Origin: Tubulanus polymorphus
Lineage: Eukaryota; Nemertea; Palaeonemertea; Tubulaniformes; Tubulanidae
DNA: 60,000 nt
Assembly: GCF_964204645.1 (NCBI RefSeq)
Contig: NC_134030.1
Location: 20,963,110 to 21,023,109 of the forward strand
Direction: 5' to 3'
The notes under the pieces were generated by a model. The model ran no database searches. It was not told the origin of the DNA and saw only the letters and a program-made list of their open reading frames with translations. Shown here piece after piece: positions 23,801-34,437 of the stretch. A program made the translations under genes and the position numbers. Each line of letters starts with the position of its first letter. Within the stretch, counting starts at the first letter, position 1.

Positions 23801-26800
23801 CTTTGAGTTTGAAAGCTTTGGCTATATTTTGGATTTCGAGACTGCTAGCCGGTAAAAAGAATAAATTTTCGGCAAGAGGATGTCCAAGATAGAAGCTGGG
23901 ATCATGTTGGGAGGGTGGTATGTCGTGAGCAAGTGACCAATATTTGTATAATAGTTGTTAAATCCGTTACTAATATCTGCAGGGCGACTAAGCGTGGTTG
24001 AATTTGTTTTAAAGACTGAGGGGTATGAAGCTCTATTACAAGTGGTAATTATTATTAAGCTAAATTGAATGTAAAATAGCATGCGAGTCAAAACCTTATC
24101 GAAATAACAAATATCAATTTTGAACTAATTTTCATGTAAATCTCAAATGATTGACGAAATACCAAAACTTAAATTGCATCAAAAATGGAAACGAAATTCC
24201 GTGCAGCCACTCCTATCTATTATTTAGATGTCTTTCATCCGATGATGTTTAACAGATAACCATATGATATTATGGGACATAACAAACTTCAAACTGATCA
24301 TTGAAAATTAATTGTTATTTCTTACCATTACAAATTATTGATATTTTAGGTAGACCGTGATAGGTTGCCATCGTTAAACCCAGTTCCTATTTCTAAGAGG
24401 AGGTTTAAGTATAGCGTATTCAAGTATGAATTCGAATGGAAAGTTGAATTCTATGACACCGATCTGGAATTAGCGGTTCTGTCTGTGAATTGTGAAAATG
24501 CTGGATTCTATATATTTGATGGTGGTCATTTCACGGCTAGACGATACGGTCCGTATTGTCCCGGTTTATCGGGTTATCGACGAAGTGTCGTCAGTCTGAT
24601 TACATCAGGCGGTCCGGTGATGATACTAGGCTATTCAATCAACAGTCAAAGCCGGAACAAGGGTCAATTGAGGTCGCGTCTGACTGACTGTGACGGCTAC
24701 GCGTTACGGGAAGGAGAATACAGCGTTACAATGCCGCTGACGTCACGTTGTTTCATGGTTACTCCCGAGAATCGGGGCAATCCATTAAATCATGATATCA
24801 AAATAATATCATCGCATGAATATGAATTAAACACGTGTTTGCCTGATTTCATACGTTCATTTGAGGCGTGTAATTATTATTTTCCTATCAACAGACAGCG
24901 CCTCAATAACAGTCTCGTACTGCACACTGTTACAATAAGGGATCCGCAGTTGTTCATAAGACGCCCGTACATCATTGAATTGATGCGTCTTTGTCAAACA
25001 ACGGACAGACGTAACAGACAGTTTGACGAGTGGGAGCGAGATAAAAGCTACTGTGGAATCTTACAGTCGCCGAACTATCCGGCTTCACCTGGAACTACAG
25101 ATGAAACGATTAGATACGAACTCCAGTTCTTTTGGAATACAGCCCCCATACGGTTTTACAGATTCATTATAAAAGATATGGAAACAACGCCGTGCGTCAA
25201 ACGATCCAGAGGTGCTATGGACACCATATTATTCATCCAGATTATAACCGAGATTAAATACAGAGGCGAGACAATACACGAAATAAAGTTATGTGAAACA
25301 TATGGCACAGTAGGATTACAATTCTATAGTCTAATTAGCAGTTCTATCTTGTTCGAAATAAAAAACAAAATACCGAAATTCCGCATTCAATACATTTTTG
25401 AGAAACAGTTTCTGATGAAACAGCGCGATATCGTCTGTAAATCAGGATTTCTAGATTCGGGAGTTTCATGCGTGAAATACATCAGAGATAGACGTCTGAA
25501 TTGGGAGAACGCTGAAATGTATTGTCAACAGAAATACGGAGGACATCTACTCAGTATCAACTCTGAACATGAAATGATTTCTATTAAAAGATTATTTGCT
25601 AAACAACTTCTTCTAGATGGATATTTACAGAAAACACTAGTAGTGATGATCGGTTTAAAACTACAGGTAACAATAGATAAATGCCGTTCCTAAACAGGAT
25701 AGGTATTATTTTTATTCAATTTGAATCTCGAAGTATTTTTATACTCCTTCTAAAAACAGGAAAGATGATCTGAATTGCAAGTTGAGTCTTAATCAAAATT
25801 GTTTATTTTTTTCTAGCCTAATCTGATAAAAATATTTCAATGAATGAAACTAGATTTCATTTTTAAACAGAATGATGGTTATTACACATGGACAGATGGG
25901 AAACCATTGAGCTACGCAGAGTGGTTTAAACCTGCTATGATAAACGAAACGATACCAGAAGTTATTCAAGGATTGATATCTCCTCTACGAAAACAACCGA
26001 TAAATGACGTCAATATGCCGTGTACGGCGATGATACTGAATAATCCACGAGGATCAGCGAACTGGGTTCGATTCCCGTGTCAAATCGAGGAGATTCACAC
26101 GAGTTTTATGTGTGGATTCGATGAAGTTGATGTTGGAGAAAAACAGGAAAATACAACTAACACCAGCAGCAAAAATGAAACAAATACAATAATGTTTAAG
26201 TTTGATGATATTCAGAGAAACAATTCATTTTGTAGACGAGGTTGGCTTGGTATAGCTGGACAGTGTTATCAGATACTGACAGACTGGACAAACAAAAATG
26301 GTTTGGATATCAGAAGAGCGAGGGAAATGTGTCGTGAAATCCACGGAGAAATAACTCATCACGAATATTACATCGTTAAAAACATAATTGAAACATTGCA
26401 CTATAGATACCAGTATGGCGCTATACTGACCTCTGATAACAGAATTATAAAGCCAATAATCACTAGAGATGACATCACTCATACACATATAGTTAAATGG
26501 ATGATACAACAGTTTGATAATGTCACAGATGTAGCGCATTCCGTGCTATGTTCCTATAATGTAACTGGTGAAGAGTTGGCTTCTATAAGCGGTTGTAAAT
26601 CGTGGCAGTTTAAATGTAACGATCAAAGATGTATCAGTGACCATCGCGTATGTGATACCAGAAACGACTGTCAACACGATGAAGATGAAGTCGATTGTTC
26701 GGGTTCAAACTTACAAAGTCAGTTCCACTGTTCAGATGGACGGGTTATATCAATAAGTGGATTCTGTGATTTCATTAAGGATTGTTTGGATGGTTCTGAT

Positions 26801-29107
26801 GAGAACTCGTGTATTCATCCCCCGTGTTTGCCCCAACAATTCCGATGTACTAGTGGTCAATGTGTCAGTAAGTATAAAAGATGCGACGGAGACACTGATT
26901 GTAAAGACGGCTCGGATGAAATGGATTGCACCTCTCAACTGTGTCAGGGGTTTCTGTGTAACAGTGGCGACTGTATCAGTTCTCAGTTATATCAGGATGG
27001 TGTCGTGGATTGTAGTGGAAACCTCGAAGAAGATGAATTAGTAACAAATGCGAATATTACAGTGAATCCTACAGTTCATTGTAATGATTTGAACCAATGT
27101 ACGACTAACTTCACAAATCTCTGCACGGAATCTGATGAACAAAGATGTTCTTTCGATTCTCCTCATTGTTATTCTAGACGTGATAGATGTATTTTAGAAA
27201 GAATGTCGAATAGTTACCCAGTTTGTAGAAATCTTGAGCATATATTGAAATGTGAAAAATTTGATTGTCCAGCTGGTACTGTAAAATGTCCAGCATCGTA
27301 CTGTATACCGATGGGACAGGTGTGCGATGGTCGATCAGATTGTCCTAATTCAGAAGACGAGCGAAACTGCAAGACGTTGTCATGTCCCGGCATGTTCAAA
27401 TGTGGCCAGGAAAACCGATGTGTACCACAATCTGAAGTTTGTGATGGTGTTGTTAATTGTAAACATACCACTGATGACGAAGCTTTCTGTAACGTCACGT
27501 GTCCTGGATATTGTAAATGTCAAGGCCATTTGATCGACTGTGGAAATGGCGGTTTAACAAATATTACTGATCTTTTCTCGGCATCAAGTCGAGTTCTGAT
27601 TCTGTCGAATAACACAATTATCTTGGATATGACGACATTTTTTATTTATGTTTATCTTCGTTCGCTCAATATCTCCTTCAATAAGTTGTCTTATATTTTA
27701 CCAGACGCTTTCTCAAACCTGCATAATCTATATACGTTAGACCTGTCATATAACAACATAACATACTTATCTACAAACACATTCATTGGTTTGTATAGTT
27801 TGAAAGAGTTATTGATAACTAAAAATCCAATTAGTCACTTAGCGGACGATACATTTCAAGATTTGAAGTCTCTTAAAGATCTCGATCTTCACGGACTTTT
27901 CATATCTGTCCTTGGTCGAAATGTGTTCAGAGGTTTATCTACATTACAGTCGTTGAATATCAGCAGTAACAGAATTCATCATATTTCTCCATATGCTTTT
28001 TCGGGATTAGATGAACTTAGACTTATTGATATATCCAATAACTCTAAAATAATATCTACGGAAAAAGATATTTTCAACAATCTGACAACATTAGTCTCTT
28101 TAGCGTCTGATGCTTACAAATTTTGCTGCATGGCTCCGAATGTCGACCAGTGTCTTCCTGAAGCAGATCAATTTTCGTCCTGTTCTGATCTGATGGGTAA
28201 CACGGCCCTCAGAGCTATCATCTGGGTCATCTCCGCATTCAGTTTCTTTCTGAACAGTATCGTCATTTTATTCCGTGTTCGATCATTTCAACTTTCCTAC
28301 CCTGAAAAGCATAACACATATTCTGACATCCTCATCATTAATATCGCAGCTTGTGATTTTCTGATGTCGATGTATTTGTTTCTGATCGCGGGAGCGGATT
28401 ACGTCTATAAAGGAGTTTATTTCCTGCATTCTGAAACTTGGACGGACAGTTCGTTGTGTAGTTTCGCTGGAGTTTTGGTGACTATTTCCTGTGAAGGCTC
28501 ATTGACGTTTCTATTCATTCTAACTCGATATAGATTTTCAAAGATAGTTAATCCATTTTCTGGAAGCCCGATTACATCTCCGAAATGCGTATCCATTATC
28601 TGTTGCCTATGTTGGTTATCTATCAGCACTATTTCTATAATACCGCTGTCACAATCATCTTATTTCGGCATCAAATTCTATGGTACTACTGGAATTTGTT
28701 TACCTATGAATTTGATATCAATTGATGTCCACGCCTGGCAATACTCATTCGCTATATTTGCCGTGTTTAACTCGGTCGTACTTGCTACAATAATGATGAC
28801 GTATGCACAGATGTATAGACTCGTATCTGGAAGCAGGTCCGGCTCGGGTAGAGCTGATCCTACCGAATTGGTTCTGGCGCGTAGGAGTTTAGTGATAAAT
28901 CTGTGTAATTCATTTTGCTGGTTACCGATAATTATCGTCCAGTTTTGCGCTGTATTGCGAGTAGAAATACCGAACCAAGTGGCGGCTTGGTTGGCGGTAC
29001 TTTTCCTACCGATCAACTCGTCACTGAATCCACTTCTTTACACCATCCTCACTATTGATGTCAAATCAATTCGGGCTAGAAATAAACGGGTTTGGAGAAC
29101 TCGTTGA
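20818..29107 (+). CDS. Receptor C: CUB / C-type lectin / LDLa / LRR / 7TM G-protein-coupled receptor
   Basis: Exons 20818-22026, 24350-25666 and 25871-29107, phase 0, giving 1920 residues. The start is the ATG at 20818, matching MDRLRALF in the paralogues; an in-frame GTG six bases earlier opens the frame but is not a start. Domain order is the same as receptor B: signal peptide, CUB (SPNYPSFT), CUB-like units, CUB (CGILQSPNYPASPG), C-type lectin split by intron 2, second lectin-like unit, six LDLa, LRRs, hinge, 7TM with TRY and NPLLY. The CUB-like unit after CUB 1 (about 21255-21520) differs strongly from B and D. The gene is a mosaic: 5' exons, intron 2 and the start of exon 3 follow B, while the end of the 7TM, the tail (RARNKRVWRTR) and the 3' flank follow D/E. 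CUB 1 has Cys in place of Trp (ECRCF against ECRWF, about 21008). Intron 1 is enlarged by a LINE. Confidence 0.9.
22036..24057 (-). mobile_element. 5'-truncated non-LTR retrotransposon (jockey/CR1-like RT) in receptor C intron 1
   Basis: A minus-strand RT frame runs from about 23860 to 22326. The listed Met at 23708 is internal, since the frame is open upstream through SLEIQNIAKAF. RT motifs include NYRPISLL, QFGFRKHYST, FLDSSKAFDTIDHEIL (motif A), GVPQGSVLGPILFLLYIND (motif B) and FADD (motif C). Upstream, in another frame (24091-23822), FNNYYTNIGHLL resembles the segment normally before the RT, so there is a frameshift near 23880. No endonuclease is present, so the copy is 5'-truncated. Its 3' end is an (AAAT)n tail, at 22038-22074 on the + strand as ATTT repeats. 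It sits antisense between the donor and acceptor of intron 1, so splicing should still be possible. Confidence 0.8.
22038..22074. repeat. (ATTT)n microsatellite, 3' tail of the intronic LINE
   Basis: Nine or so ATTT units with one interruption (ATCT), immediately downstream of the exon 1 donor. It is the complement of the (AAAT)n tail of the antisense LINE. It ends TTTCAG, which by chance resembles a splice acceptor. Confidence 0.8.
25667..25870 (+). other. Receptor C intron 2 (204 bp)
   Basis: It begins GTAACA after CTACAG and ends TTTTTAAACAG before AATGATGG. Homologous to the receptor B intron 2. An in-frame ATG at 25844 lies inside the intron and extends the exon 3 frame artificially; exon 3 starts at 25871. 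Confidence 0.8.
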
Positions 29108-30446
29108 GATCTTATTTGATATGGGCCTATAACCTTTAAGTACGCGTTGTAAATATCAAAATGTTGGAACATAAACAAGTTTTTACAAACACCACTAGCA
29201 CAAGCACGGATATGTGCTGGATTTCTGTCCCAAACACTTGCGCATCGCTTCAAAAGAGACGTTTAGTGCAAAGTAATTGAATTATCCGATCTATTTCAAT
29301 GAGGTAGACGATACGCGAACTACGTAGTGCTTTCAATAATCACTAGGAGCGCTGCAAATCACTATCAGATTAGCATCTAATTTAAATATTAATTTGTAAC
29401 ACTTTAACACGATTTTCGTCGTGAAACAAATAACTCAGTGAGAACTGTTGATGATTTGTACATTAGATTCGAATAGAAAATAATAAAGTAATGTCGTATA
29501 TAAAAATATGTTGTATTATCCTGATGCAAGTGAAAAATTGTCAATCTTGCAAGTAGCAGGAAAGTTGCTTGTAGGGGGCTTATATTCTGCTCAATTCTTA
29601 TCGCGAATTTTGATTGATAGACGATTTAGATACCAGACCAACCGATTAGCAATACGAATTGTTCCAATTTCCACACATAAAACACATTTATTCGTTCCAA
29701 TGACACCAAAAAGTAGCACCTAACTACACACTGAAACAGTAGCTCATAAACTGCACTTTTTGAAGGCTCACAAGCCATCTACACAACACTTCTAGCCTAA
29801 ATTCAAAATCCAACCATATCATCCTAACAAGTACTATCTATGGTGGCTCATTTAGGCCACGCTGAGATTTTTCAAACATGCTAAATCTGAAAACAAATTT
29901 GATAACGAGAATACGAGTTTACCTTATAAAGCCTTAGGTCTAAGGTTTAGGAATGATATGATTATTTAGAAGTTAATGAATATTGTGTGAATATTATAAT
30001 ATGATGCACTTGTCTTTGTATATTTCAGTTTCTTGGTTTTTTAATGGTTTAGTTAATTAACTATAAGTTTCTAACAACATCCGTGACTTAAATTACTGGC
30101 TTCATCGCAGACCCAAAATCCATCACAGTGGTCTTAGGATTGACGAGGAGAAAGTTGTTAATTTCTTCTCTAACTAATTACACGCCTCAAAATCCGAACG
30201 AAGATCCCCGAGAACAAAATCCGAGAAATATCGATGACAACATTTTTAAGTTCAGCGAATGAAAGTAATATATGAAACAATTTTCCACACTGACCGTTTA
30301 ATTATCAAGATCGTCAAGCTTGGTGTAATACGGGTCATATTTCACGCAGACAGCTAAGTTTAACTCATACAAGTTACAGATAAACAATCGACAACTCCTC
30401 AACCATTTATTGATGAAAATAATGAAATTTGTCGCAATCGTTCTGA
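29108..30446. other. Receptor C 3' flank, no supported gene
   Basis: This block recurs after D (40526-41850) and E (49492-50829) with few differences. An AATAAA lies near 29482. A 71-codon frame at 29508-29723 is kept in all three copies but has no signal peptide, domain or homologue I recognise, and is more likely 3'UTR/flank conserved by recent duplication. Confidence 0.55.
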
Positions 30447-31010
30447 TTAACACGTTCGCTGCCGCTTCCGAGTGGGTGCGCCGCAGTTTGCCATTACGAG
30501 ATAAATCGTCATCGATTCAATGTCATTTTATAACGTAATGAATGACCTGGCAGAGGCGAGAAACCAGATAACAATTGTCTGGCAGTATGGAGAGACTAAG
30601 ATATTATTTATGGGGGCAACTCAAGTCTGGTGCGAACTTGAAATTTTTTTAAAAAAACCTTCAGAAAGCAATGAATTTAAGCTTCTTTTCCGGCCAATAT
30701 TTAGAGAGAATATAACTACTAAAATCATTCTATATCATTTATACAATAAAACTTTTATTCCTTAAGATATTTATTTGATTTTTCACACTTTTCACTGGCA
30801 ATGGGGACAAGAAATAAATTGAGAATATCTTCACCAGTGCCAGTGACGAGTTATCTCGTCATTGGTTTTTTTTCCACTTAAATAGATCAGTGTATTTATT
30901 TATCAATGTACAAATAGTGCTGGCAGTATACGTATATTGTATAATGTCAACAATAAGCGTTGGCAATGGCGACTGGACGTTAAACCGCTAGGTGGCAGCG
31001 AACGTGTTAA
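30447..31010. mobile_element. piggyBac-like MITE, copy 1
   Basis: Bounded by TTAA on both sides, the piggyBac target-site signature, with 13-bp terminal inverted repeats CACGTTCGCTGCC / GGCAGCGAACGTG. It is 564 bp including both TTAA sites. Inside, an 81-codon + frame (30520-30765) has no transposase motif. Other copies occupy the same relative position at 41851-42412 and 50830-51391, so one insertion was duplicated with the gene. Confidence 0.85.
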
Positions 31011-31282
31011 AAGTTCTTTGCCAAAGTTTGAACAAGTATCGCAAAAATAGCTAATTCTACCATATCGAATCTTATCACCGGATAAGGTTACGAATGGGGA
31101 ACTATTCGTGTAGTCGGTATCAAAGATTACATAGCCTACGTTGTAACCCTTAGTATACCCTGAAAAAAAAGATGGCATCCACTAATTTAGAAACATTGAA
31201 TTTGTTGCAACGAAAAGCAAGATAACACAAGTATCCACAAAGGAATTGAGAATTAAACTATAAACTTAGCAAAGCATATAAA
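31011..31282. other. Spacer between MITE and minisatellite
   Basis: No gene seen. Its end (about 31200-31278, with GCAACGAAAAGCAAGAT and AAACTTAGCAAAGCAT) is a diverged direct repeat of about 33897-33975 on the far side of the minisatellite. Confidence 0.55.
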
Positions 31283-33455
31283 TTGAAAATGAACTACAAA
31301 CACCAGACATTAGACATTTTATCAGCACACTTTCAAAAACTGATCGTCCACACTTCACATGTGTTCAGTGCTTCACCGGAGACATTTCTAATTCAAAATG
31401 AACTATAAACACCAGATATTAGACATTTTATCAGCACACTTTCAAAAACTGATCGTCCACACTTCACATGTGTTCAGTGCTTCACCTGAGACATTTCTAT
31501 TTGAAAATGAACCACAAACATCAGACATTAGACATTTTATCAGCACATTTTCGAAAACTTATCGTCCACACTTCACATGTGTTCAGTGCTTCACCTGAGA
31601 CATTTCTATTTGAAAATGAACCACAAACATCAGACATTAGACATTTTATCAGCACATTTTCGAAAACTGATCGTCCACACTTCACATGTGTTCAGTGCTT
31701 CACCTGAGACATTTCTAATTGAAAATGAACTACAAACACCAGATATTAGACATTTTATCAGCACACTTTCAAAAACTGATCGTCCACACTTCACATGTGT
31801 TCAGTGCTTCACCTGAGACATTTCTATTTGAAAATGAACCACAAACATCAGACATTAGACATTTTATCAGCACATTTTCGAAAACTGATCGTCCACACTT
31901 CACATGTGTTCAGTGCTTCACCTGAGACATTTCTATTTGAAAATGAACCACAAACATCAGACATTAGACATTTTATCAGCACATTTTCGAAAACTGATCG
32001 TCCACACTTCACATGTGTTCAGTGCTTCACCTGAGACATTTCTAATTGAAAATGAACTACAAACACCAGATATTAGACATTTTATCAGCACACTTTCAAA
32101 AACTGATCGTCCACACTTCACATGTGTTCAGTGCTTCACCTGAGACATTTTTAATTGAAAATGAACTACAAACACCAGATATTAGACATTTTATCAGAAC
32201 ACTTTCAAAAACTGATTGTCCACACTTCACATGTGTTCAGTGCTTCACCTGAGACATTTCTAATTGAAAATGATCTACAAACACCAGATATTAGACATTT
32301 TATCAGCACACTTTCAAAAACTGATCGTCCACACTTCACATGTGTTCAGTGCTTCACCTGAGACATTTTTAATTGAAAATGAACTACAAACACCAGATAT
32401 TAGACATTTTATCAGCACATTTTCAAAAACTGATCGTCCACACTTCACATGTGTTCAGTACTTCACTTGAGACATTTTTAATTGAAAATGAACTACGACC
32501 ACCAGACATTAGACATTTTATCAGCACACTTTCAAAAACTGATCGTCCACACTTCACATGTGTTCAGTACTTCACTTGAGACATTTTTAATTGAAAATGA
32601 ACTACAAACACCAGATATTAGACATTTTATCAGCACATTTTCAAAAACTGATCGTCCACACTTCACATGTGTTCAGTGCTTCACCTGAGACATTTCTAAT
32701 TGAAAATGAACTACGACCACCAGACATTAGACATTTTATCAGCACACTTTCAAAAACTGATCGTCCACACTTCACATGTGTTCAGTACTTCACCTGAGAC
32801 ATTTTTAATTGAAAATGAACTACGACCACCAGACATTAGACATTTTATCAGCACACTTTCAAAAACTGATCGTCCACACTTCACATGTGTTCAGTACTTC
32901 ACTTGAGACATTTTTAATTGAAAATGAACTACAAACACCAGATATTAGACATTTTATCAGCACATTTTCAAAAACTGATCGTCCACACTTCACATGTGTT
33001 CAGTGCTTCACCTGAGACATTTCTAATTGAAAATGATCTACAAACACCAGATATTAGACATTTTATCAGCACACTTTCAAAAACTGATCGTCCACACTTC
33101 ACATGTGTTCAGTGCTTCACCTGAGACATTTTTAATTGAAAATGAACTACAAACACCAGATATTAGACATTTTATCAGCACATTTTCAAAAACTGATCGT
33201 CCACACTTCACATGTGTTCAGTGCTTCACCTGAGACATTTTTAATTGAAAATGAACTACAAACACCAGATATTAGACATTTTATCAGCACACTTTCAAAA
33301 ACTGATCGTCCACACTTCACATGTGTTCAGTGCTTCACCCAAGACATATTTAACTGAAAATGAACTACAAACACCAGATATTAGACATTTTATCAGCACA
33401 CTTTTAAAAACTGATTGTCCACACTTCACATGTGTTCAGTGCTTCACCCGAGACA
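31283..33455. repeat. 109-bp minisatellite, about 20 units
   Basis: Successive AAAATGAACTA starts lie at 31289 + 109k up to 33360, so 20 units are phased at exactly 109 bp with no length change. Each unit contains GACATTTTATCAGCACA, CTTCACATGTGTTCAGT and GAGACATTT. Several sequence subtypes alternate (for example GAACCACAAACATCAG, GAACTACAAACACCAG, GAACTACGACCACCAG). Overlapping 66-81 codon frames arise because 109 is not a multiple of three, and each is closed by TGA in CACCTGAGAC, so they are not genes. Confidence 0.95.
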
Positions 33456-34030
33456 TTATTTATTCCTTTCTTTCTATGAAGTTGATATGAAAATAGATTC
33501 TTCCCTCTCTTCATCGTTAGCCTCTCCCAGGTAAAATGTCTTGGGGGAAATGTGCATCTCGTTGCATATAGATAGAATATCAGTAACCAACACAAGAATA
33601 AACTGACAGCATGTTAGAGATCAGAAAACTTTAACACTTTTATTTCTAAGATGTTTTTAATATTTCTACGTTTAAGCTCATACAAGGTTTATAGATTGAT
33701 CCAACCATTAATTGTTAAAGATAATAGAAGTCGTTCTTATTAAGACATCGAGCATCTTTACTGAAGTTGTTGAAAAATGTTAGGCTCACGTCGGAGGGTA
33801 AGGCTGCACTCTTCGAACGAAGGATTCTTCAGGCGTTCTTCGTAGAACCCAGGGTTACGTAAGGTGGCGGCCACTAATTAGCACTTCGGCCATATTTACT
33901 GCAACGAAAATCAAGATTACCCAATTATCTACAAAGGAACTGAGTAACCTATAAACTTAGTAAATCGTGAATGATATTTTGAGATATCCTTTCAGTTATC
34001 TAGAATTGTCAAACGAAAGTAGATTAACCT
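33456..34030. other. Spacer after minisatellite, no gene seen
   Basis: Shared with the E-F spacer (53400-53793 and 58703-58876) but absent from D-E. The GTAGAACCCAGGGTTACGTAAGG stretch near 33845 is the empty version of the site where the E-F spacer carries a 4.9-kb LINE. Confidence 0.6.
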
Positions 34031-34437
34031 CACCGTTTTGAAACACCCTGTACACACGCGTAGAGCATCTGCGATAATTCAGAAACCGCCGAACGATGAG
34101 AAAATATTCCGGGTATTTTTGAAATATGATTGGACACAGAAATAACCACGCGTTATGAAACTGAGAATTGCTGCACAGATCGATGGTAATTACTGGGATG
34201 ATGATCGTTTGAGTCAGAGCCAACACTAATGACAGAATGATTAAAAATATCATATGCGATTTCGACAAAATATCAGCGGTTGAAAATAATTGCTGGATTT
34301 TAAAATTGCTGAGTGAAGCAAATCATGAATTTTACAAGTCAGAAATGTAAAATTCTACCTCATTTATGAATGGAACTTGAAGCTCTGTGGACAACCGAGC
34401 AGAATTTGAATAGTGAAGGAATTTCATTCATGTGCTG
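34031..34437 (+). promoter_or_regulatory. Conserved upstream block of receptor D (putative promoter/5'UTR)
   Basis: Same block as upstream of B and C, with ATTGG near 34131 and the upstream ORF ATG TGC TGA at 34430-34438 overlapping the start. On the minus strand it can encode a short hydrophobic-start peptide (from the ATG at 34253), longer in this copy than in the others. Confidence 0.5.

Noticed and set aside
25844-25870. ATG opening the receptor C exon 3 frame
   Set aside because: It lies in intron 2, before the TTTAAACAG acceptor conserved with B.
29508-29723. 71-codon frame repeated after C, D and E
   Set aside because: No domain or signal; it lies in the recently duplicated 3' flank and its end changes in the E copy.
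31283-33455. CRISPR-like array
   Set aside because: The whole 109-bp unit repeats without unique spacers, and the window is plainly eukaryotic.
31398-33490. Many overlapping 66-81 codon frames
   Set aside because: They are one tandem-repeat unit read in successive frames; 109 bp is not a multiple of three and each frame ends at the repeat's own TGA.
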